A stretch of 10,755 nt of DNA from Hyphomicrobium sp. (GTDB lineage: Bacteria; Pseudomonadota; Alphaproteobacteria; Rhizobiales; Hyphomicrobiaceae). The stretch is taken from NCBI GenBank assembly GCA_030598645.1, contig JAUVPN010000060.1, forward strand, positions 1 to 10,755. Direction: 5' to 3'. Below the pieces are notes generated by a model. It worked only from the letters and a program-made list of their open reading frames with translations. It had not been told where the DNA came from and did not search any database. Within the stretch, counting starts at the first letter, position 1, and every line of letters starts with the position of its first letter. The translations under genes were made by a program, and so were the position numbers. Shown here one piece after another: positions 6,581 through 10,755 of this stretch.

Positions 6581-7132
6581 ATGACGGGGCCCCGAACGGC
6601 AGTGGAATCCGAGCTAGAGGTCATTTTCACGCCCGAAGCGATCGCGGCGCGACTGAGCGCGATAGCGGCCAAGATTGCAGATGAGAAGCTCGATAATCTA
6701 CTCGTGGTGGCGATTCTAAAGGGCAGTTTCATTTTTGCCGCCGACCTTATACGGGCGCTGCATCGCGTCGGCCTTGCGCCGGAGGTCGATTTCATGACGC
6801 TGTCGAGTTATCGCAATAGCCGTGTCTCCTCTGGGCAAGTCTCGATCTTGCGCGATATGGACCTTGATGTGCATGGCCGCAACGTTCTCATCGTGGACGA
6901 CGTGCTCGATTCGGGCCGGACGCTGGCCTTTGCCAAAGATCTGATCGCGGCGCGCGGGGCCAGAAACGTCAAAGCCTGCGTCTTGCTCGACAAAAGGGTG
7001 AAGCGCGCGGTTAGCGTGGAGGTAGATTTTTGTGCCTTCGAATGCCCGGATATTTTCGTTGTGGGCTACGGAATGGATGTGGCCCACCGCTACCGTGAAC
7101 TCCCCTTCGTGGGACGCGTAGTGAAGGGGTAA
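6581..7132 (+). CDS. hpt: Hypoxanthine phosphoribosyltransferase
   Basis: Purine salvage: it joins hypoxanthine (and often guanine) to PRPP, giving IMP or GMP and pyrophosphate, in the cytoplasm. From the ATG at 6581 the protein has 183 residues, the usual length. Type I phosphoribosyltransferase motifs are seen: the pyrophosphate-loop region LKGS at 46-49, the flexible loop around LSSYRNSRVSSG, and the PRPP-binding motif VLIVDDVLDSGRTL at 102-115 with the acidic pair D106-D107. The C-terminal FVVGYGMDVAHRYRELPFVG segment is typical of bacterial Hpt. A frame continues upstream to 6386, but those 65 residues match nothing in the family and the M-T-G start fits, with weak AGGA (6563-6566) and GGAT (6571-6574) ribosome sites. 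Only 24 bases separate it from the cpdR-like gene, so the two are probably cotranscribed. Confidence 0.93.
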   Translation: MTGPRTAVESELEVIFTPEAIAARLSAIAAKIADEKLDNLLVVAILKGSFIFAADLIRALHRVGLAPEVDFMTLSSYRNSRVSSGQVSILRDMDLDVHGRNVLIVDDVLDSGRTLAFAKDLIAARGARNVKACVLLDKRVKRAVSVEVDFCAFECPDIFVVGYGMDVAHRYRELPFVGRVVKG

Positions 7133-7156
7133 AGCAATTTTTGGGGCAGGGATGTT

Positions 7157-7519
7157 ATGGCTCGAATACTTCTTGCAGATGATGATGCGACGACGCGCGA
7201 TATGGTGAAACGCGCGCTCGAGTCAGATGGCCATATCGTGCACATCACGCAGGACGGGAGCGAGGCATTGGAGCGGATAAAGGCGGAGGGGGCGACGCTC
7301 GATCTTCTCGTCAGCGACGTGGAGATGCCAATGCTCGATGGTATTGCACTGGCAGAAACCGCCCATGAATTGCAACCAAGGCTTCGAATTCTACTGATGT
7401 CAGGTTTTTCCGATCAGCTTGAACGCGCAAAGTCACTCAAGGGCCAGCAGGTTGGAATGCTCTCCAAGCCCTTCACGCTGGACCAGGTTCGCGAGAGTGT
7501 GCGCAATCTGCTCTCGTAA
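7157..7519 (+). CDS. cpdR: Single-domain response regulator receiver, CpdR-like
   Basis: A stand-alone receiver of 120 residues with no output domain. It has the acidic pocket D8-D9-D10, the phospho-acceptor D54 (in LLVSDVEMPMLDG), S82 in the LLMSGF strand, and K104 in LSKPF. In Caulobacter and rhizobia, unphosphorylated CpdR primes the ClpXP protease to degrade cell-cycle regulators, and phosphorylation through the CckA-ChpT relay turns this off. The MARILLA start, the SGF segment in place of the common TA, and the LSKPF.L end all resemble CpdR. Its place beside hpt also agrees with what I recall from rhizobial genomes. The ribosome site CAGGGA lies just before the ATG. Another single-domain receiver cannot be excluded. 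It ends 9 bases before the end of moaA, which is convergent. Confidence 0.85.
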   Translation: MARILLADDDATTRDMVKRALESDGHIVHITQDGSEALERIKAEGATLDLLVSDVEMPMLDGIALAETAHELQPRLRILLMSGFSDQLERAKSLKGQQVGMLSKPFTLDQVRESVRNLLS

Positions 7520-7528
7520 ACATCGCTA

Positions 7529-8554
7529 CTATCCGCCAGTAACACTCATATGACGGGAGACTGCCGGCTTGGCGGTGCGCCGATCGATTACAAAGTCATG
7601 ACCCTTTGGCTTGAGAGCGATGGCCCGATCAATGGCATCGTGCAACATCCCGTCATCGGAACTGGAACGCATTGGCGCGCGTAAATCCATTGCAGCCTCC
7701 TGGCCAAGGCACATGTATAGCCTGCCCGTGCATGTCAAGCGCACCCGGTTGCAGCTCTCGCAGAAATTGTGCGTCATGGGCGTGATAAAGCCAATCCTTC
7801 CGCCGGTTTCGCGCACCTCGGCGTAACGGGCTGGCCCCCCGGTGCGATGCGGGATGTTTCGGAGCGTCCAACGGTCCATAAGACGCGCGCGCACGATGGA
7901 GAGCGGCAAGTACTGGTCAGTGCGATCGCCGTCGACTTCGCCCATCGGCATGGTTTCAATCAACGTTAAATCATAGCCGCGTCTATGCGCGAATAGAATC
8001 ATCTCTACGAGTTCGTCCTCGTTCGCACCTTTCAGGGCAACGGTGTTGATCTTGACCTTCAGGCCTACCTCATCGGCTGCTGCGAGGCCCTCCATGACTG
8101 TTTCAAGGTCGCCCCAACGGGTGATGGAGCGAAAGCGATCCGAATTGAGCGTGTCCAGCGAGACGTTGACTCGTTGCACGCCAACTTCTTTGAGGTCACG
8201 GGCGAAGTGCTTGAGCTGGCTTCCGTTGGTGGTCAACGTCAGCTCATCCAACCCCCCGCCATTAAGATGGCGTGCAAGGGTAGAAAAGAGCCACATGATG
8301 TTCTTGCGCACGAGCGGCTCGCCGCCAGTAATCCGTAGCCTTCTGACACCCCGCGCCACGAATGCCGAACAGAGGCGATCGAGCTCTTCCAGCGTCAGCA
8401 GATCCCGCCTTGGCAAAAACGTCATGTGTTCGGACATGCAGTATATGCATCGAAAATCGCAGCGATCGGTGACGGATACACGCAAATAATTGATGTTGCG
8501 GCCATAAGGGTCAGTCAGCGTCGGGAGTGACGATTTCGCTGTGCAGTTTACCAT
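7529..8554 (-). CDS. moaA: GTP 3',8-cyclase MoaA (radical SAM)
   Basis: First step of molybdenum cofactor synthesis: it converts GTP to 3',8-cyclo-7,8-dihydro-GTP, which MoaC turns into cyclic pyranopterin monophosphate. From the ATG at 8554 it has 341 residues, the normal length. The radical-SAM cluster motif is C32-DFR-C36-IY-C39, the SAM-binding GGEP is at 77-80, and the second [4Fe-4S] cluster has C265, C268 and C282 (CX2CX13C). The protein ends in the conserved Gly-Gly needed for activity in this family. The start is uncertain: the frame runs back to a GTG at 8626, with another ATG at 8608. I chose 8554 because the family normally has about 20 residues before DPYGR and the upstream residues look non-conserved, although no clear Shine-Dalgarno is seen. 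No other Moco gene is visible nearby. Confidence 0.95.
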   Translation of the reverse strand: MVNCTAKSSLPTLTDPYGRNINYLRVSVTDRCDFRCIYCMSEHMTFLPRRDLLTLEELDRLCSAFVARGVRRLRITGGEPLVRKNIMWLFSTLARHLNGGGLDELTLTTNGSQLKHFARDLKEVGVQRVNVSLDTLNSDRFRSITRWGDLETVMEGLAAADEVGLKVKINTVALKGANEDELVEMILFAHRRGYDLTLIETMPMGEVDGDRTDQYLPLSIVRARLMDRWTLRNIPHRTGGPARYAEVRETGGRIGFITPMTHNFCESCNRVRLTCTGRLYMCLGQEAAMDLRAPMRSSSDDGMLHDAIDRAIALKPKGHDFVIDRRTAKPAVSRHMSVTGG

Positions 8555-8788
8555 TTGGTCTGTGCTCTGTTGTCCAGATATTCCATGTAGAATGCGCGCC
8601 GCGGCCATCGCGGGCAAGAGAGACACGCATTTCTGTAGCCACTACTGCGTCGCATGATTAGCGATTTAGGACGATGGCGCCGTCGCGGCAAGACCGGAGT
8701 TACGTGCCCATATTTGTGATGAGCAATAACGGTGGTTACGTTTAGGAGGCCGGCGGACCCGGGTGAGGCAGCGGCGGCGCTGAGAGTT

Positions 8789-8795
8789 GGGAGGT
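8789..8795 (+). promoter_or_regulatory. Strong Shine-Dalgarno of the TRAP binding-protein gene
   Basis: GGGAGGT lies 6 bases before the ATG at 8802 and decides that start over the in-frame ATG at 8814, which begins nearer to the twin-arginine motif. Confidence 0.8.
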
Positions 8796-8801
8796 TAGCC
8801 G

Positions 8802-9920
8802 ATGCGGGGTAGTATGAACCGCCGCAAGTTTCTGGAAGCAGCAACGGCAGGCGGTGCGGGCGCCTTGGCGACGACAACTATTGCTGCTCCTGCCATTGCC
8901 CAGACCATGCCCGTGCTCGAATGGCGCATGGTTTCCAGCTTTCCACCATCGCTCGACACCATTTACGGCGCGGCCCCAGTGTTCGCTAAGGCCGTCGCCG
9001 AGATGACGGATAACCGATTCGGAATTCAGGTCTTCGCGCCGGGTGAGATCGTACCGGGCCTGACCGCGGCTGACGCGGTTGCAAATGGAAGCGTCGAGGC
9101 TTGTCACACCGCGTCCTACTACTACTGGGGTAAGGACCCGGCATTCGCCTTCGGAACGGCGGTGCCATTCGGTCTCAATTACCGAATGCAAAATGCGTGG
9201 ATGCATGAAGGTGGTGGCATCGAACTGATGAATGCGTTCTATGCTCGCTTCAATATATTCGGCTTGCCGGGCGGCAATACAGGCACGCAGATGGGCGGCT
9301 GGTATCGCAAGGAGATCAATGCACCCCAAGACTGGCGGGGGTTGAAGATCCGCATCGGCGGCTTGGCGGGTGCAGTGATGTCAAAGCTCGGCGCGGTTCC
9401 CCAGCAGATAGCGGGCGGCGATGTATACCCTTCGCTTGAGAAGGGCACGATCGACGCGGCTGAATGGGTCGGCCCCTATGATGATGAGAAGCTAGGCTTC
9501 TCCAAGGTTGCCAGGTACTACTACTACCCCGGCTGGTGGGAAGGTCAGGCCATGCTCAGCTTCTTCTTCAATTTGCAGAAGTGGAATGAATTGCCGAAAA
9601 CCTATCAGGCCATTATCAGGTCGGCGGCAGCGATTGCCGATTGTACGATGATGGCGCGTTATGATTTGTTGAACCCGCCCGCCCTGCGCAAGCTTGCTAT
9701 CGGCGGAGCTGAGTTGCGTCCCTTCTCAGAGGCCGTGCTCGATGCGTGCTTCAGGGCCTCGAATGAGGTCTTTGACGAGATCTCCGCTGAAAACGCCGAA
9801 TTCAAAAAGATCTACGAGGCGATGAAGGTGGTGCGTGCTGAGGATTTTCTTTGGTTCCAGCTCGCTGAGCACACCTTCGACACGTACATGATGATCCAAC
9901 AGCGCAAGGGGCTAGTGTAG
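8802..9920 (+). CDS. TRAP transporter solute-binding protein, TakP-like (DctP family)
   Basis: Periplasmic receptor (372 residues) that captures a carboxylate and hands it to the DctQM membrane pair, which uses the sodium gradient. The N-terminus is a Tat signal: N6-R7-R8-K9-F10-L11, a hydrophobic Ala/Thr stretch, and a probable cleavage after A33 (AIA|Q). Tat export of a TRAP receptor is known for several families. R184 in GLKIRIGG is the conserved TRAP arginine that binds the substrate carboxylate. The stretch VPQQIAGGDVYPSLEKGTID, then E221-W222 in AAEWVGPYDDEK, and the YYYYPGWWEG segment place it in the TakP-like group. TakP binds pyruvate and other 2-oxo acids together with sodium, and TakP-like genes are often annotated loosely as mannitol or chloroaromatic transporters. 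The substrate here is not determined. It stands alone on the plus strand, with the large permease gene on the opposite strand 17 bases downstream. Confidence 0.94.
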   Translation: MRGSMNRRKFLEAATAGGAGALATTTIAAPAIAQTMPVLEWRMVSSFPPSLDTIYGAAPVFAKAVAEMTDNRFGIQVFAPGEIVPGLTAADAVANGSVEACHTASYYYWGKDPAFAFGTAVPFGLNYRMQNAWMHEGGGIELMNAFYARFNIFGLPGGNTGTQMGGWYRKEINAPQDWRGLKIRIGGLAGAVMSKLGAVPQQIAGGDVYPSLEKGTIDAAEWVGPYDDEKLGFSKVARYYYYPGWWEGQAMLSFFFNLQKWNELPKTYQAIIRSAAAIADCTMMARYDLLNPPALRKLAIGGAELRPFSEAVLDACFRASNEVFDEISAENAEFKKIYEAMKVVRAEDFLWFQLAEHTFDTYMMIQQRKGLV

Positions 9921-9934
9921 GACCTTGCTAGGTC
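9921..9934. repeat. Short hairpin between the two convergent TRAP genes
   Basis: GACCT-TGCT-AGGTC is a perfect 5-bp stem with a 4-base loop, filling most of the 17 bases between the two stop codons. No T-tract follows on either strand, so termination by it alone is doubtful. Confidence 0.3.
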
Positions 9935-9937
9935 ACT

Positions 9938-10755
9938 CTACTTCGGTCGAACGATAACGGGAGGCACCGATAGGTCGAGCGTCGGTGCCCCTGGCCCCGT
10001 TGTGACCGGCGGTGGCGCACCCTTGATGGCGGGTGGCGTGGGCGGTAGCGAAAAGCCGTGCTGTCGAGGCAACCGCTGCTCGGGCCCTGCAATGGGAGAC
10101 TCGGTGCGGATCATTTGCGGCTCGGCTGGTGCCCGCAGTCCGGTGTCATGACGAACGAGGCCGGGGAATGCGATAAGAAGTCCGACCATCACGCACTGAA
10201 TAAACAGGAACGGGACCGCCCCCCAATAGATCTGGCCGGTGGTGACTGGTGGCATGCTCCGCCCCGTGATTTTATCGATGTAGTTGCGCCTTGGTGCGAC
10301 CGAGCGAAGGTAAAAAAGCGCAAAGCCAAACGGCGGGTGCATGAAGCTTGTTTGCATATTCACAGCCAGGATGACGCCAAACCATATGAGATCGATTCCT
10401 AAAGCCTGCGCAGCGGGTGCCAGGAGCGGAATGATGATGAATGCGAGTTCGAAAAAATCGAGGAAGAAGGCAAGGAAGAACACCATCACGTTGACGAAGA
10501 TGAGAAAGCCCACAACCCCGCCAGGCAGAGAGACGAGCAGGTGTTCAACCCACATGTGGCCGTCAATGCCGTAGAAGGTTAGCGAGAAAATACGGGCGCC
10601 GATGAGAATGAATAAGACAAAGGCAGAGAGCTTTGCCGTTGCGATCGCCGCTGAGCGTACGATCGCGATGTTGAATCGTTTTGGGTTGTTATCTGAGAGC
10701 CGTTTACCATACGCGAGCAGCATTGCGCCAACTGCGCCCATCGCCCCGCCTTCAG
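9938..10755 (-). CDS. TRAP transporter large permease (DctM), 5' end cut by window edge
   Basis: C-terminal 271 residues of the large membrane subunit, the sodium-driven transport channel of a TRAP system. The frame stays open to the right edge and the first residues, EGGAMGAVGAMLLA, are internal to DctM, so more than 150 residues are missing upstream. Several hydrophobic segments follow. The stretch FFLDFFELAFIIIPLLAPAA and the signature NMQTSFMHPPFGFALFYLRS are diagnostic. The binding protein on the opposite strand is its likely partner, and a DctQ small subunit would be expected beyond the window or fused upstream. After the last membrane segment (IQCVMVGLLIAFPGLV) there is a soluble tail of about 70 residues, whose last 38 contain 12 prolines. 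Most DctM proteins end soon after this segment. Confidence 0.92.
   Translation of the reverse strand, partial: EGGAMGAVGAMLLAYGKRLSDNNPKRFNIAIVRSAAIATAKLSAFVLFILIGARIFSLTFYGIDGHMWVEHLLVSLPGGVVGFLIFVNVMVFFLAFFLDFFELAFIIIPLLAPAAQALGIDLIWFGVILAVNMQTSFMHPPFGFALFYLRSVAPRRNYIDKITGRSMPPVTTGQIYWGAVPFLFIQCVMVGLLIAFPGLVRHDTGLRAPAEPQMIRTESPIAGPEQRLPRQHGFSLPPTPPAIKGAPPPVTTGPGAPTLDLSVPPVIVRPK

Noticed and set aside
8742..9329. Minus-strand open frame of 195 codons
   Set aside because: It is the shadow of the TRAP binding-protein gene, which has a Shine-Dalgarno, a Tat signal and clear family motifs.
9921..9934. Intrinsic terminator between the TRAP genes
   Set aside because: The stem is only 5 bp and lacks a T-tract, so it is listed only as a short hairpin.
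1..10755. Mobile element, prophage, CRISPR array, or tRNA/rRNA gene
   Set aside because: No transposase or integrase frames, no regularly spaced repeats and no RNA-gene structures were recognised. All long frames belong to ordinary chromosomal genes.

Overview
The window is chromosomal DNA of an alphaproteobacterium, most likely of the order Hyphomicrobiales. This rests on gene content and order, not on a search: an ftsE-ftsX-ydcF/DUF218-plsC cluster, an hpt gene next to a CpdR-like single-domain receiver, a TakP-type TRAP binding protein, a cobalamin-dependent ribonucleotide reductase, and moderately high GC with dense packing. No mobile element, CRISPR array, tRNA or rRNA was seen.

Layout from left to right. 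(1) Bases 1-1959, minus strand: nrdJ, a class II ribonucleotide reductase whose C-terminus lies off the left edge. It has a near-consensus sigma70-type promoter just upstream. (2) About 1960-2415: the longest gene-free stretch, holding the nrdJ promoter and several short inverted repeats. (3) 2416-2910, plus strand: a small secreted cysteine-containing protein of unknown function, followed by a good bidirectional terminator at 2947-2976. (4) 6369 down to 3005, minus strand: ftsE, ftsX, a DUF218 (YdcF/SanA-like) membrane protein and a PlsC-type acyltransferase. This looks like a division and envelope cluster, with a 174-base gap between ftsX and ydcF that contains a perfect 8-bp dyad. (5) 6581-7519, plus strand: hpt (purine salvage) and a CpdR-like receiver, divergent from ftsE. 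(6) 8554-7529, minus strand: moaA (molybdenum cofactor synthesis), convergent with cpdR. (7) 8802-9920, plus strand: a TRAP-transporter solute-binding protein with a Tat signal. (8) 9938-10755, minus strand: the C-terminal part of a TRAP large permease (DctM), cut by the right edge and convergent with the binding protein.

The genes are mostly housekeeping: DNA precursor supply, cell division coupled to peptidoglycan hydrolysis, phospholipid synthesis, purine salvage, cell-cycle proteolysis control, Moco synthesis and uptake of a small organic acid. I found no convincing new multi-gene system. The items most worth a second look are the unknown secreted protein with its structured upstream region, the dyad inside the ftsX-ydcF gap, the tail-to-tail arrangement of the TRAP genes, and the hydrophilic extensions on FtsX and DctM.
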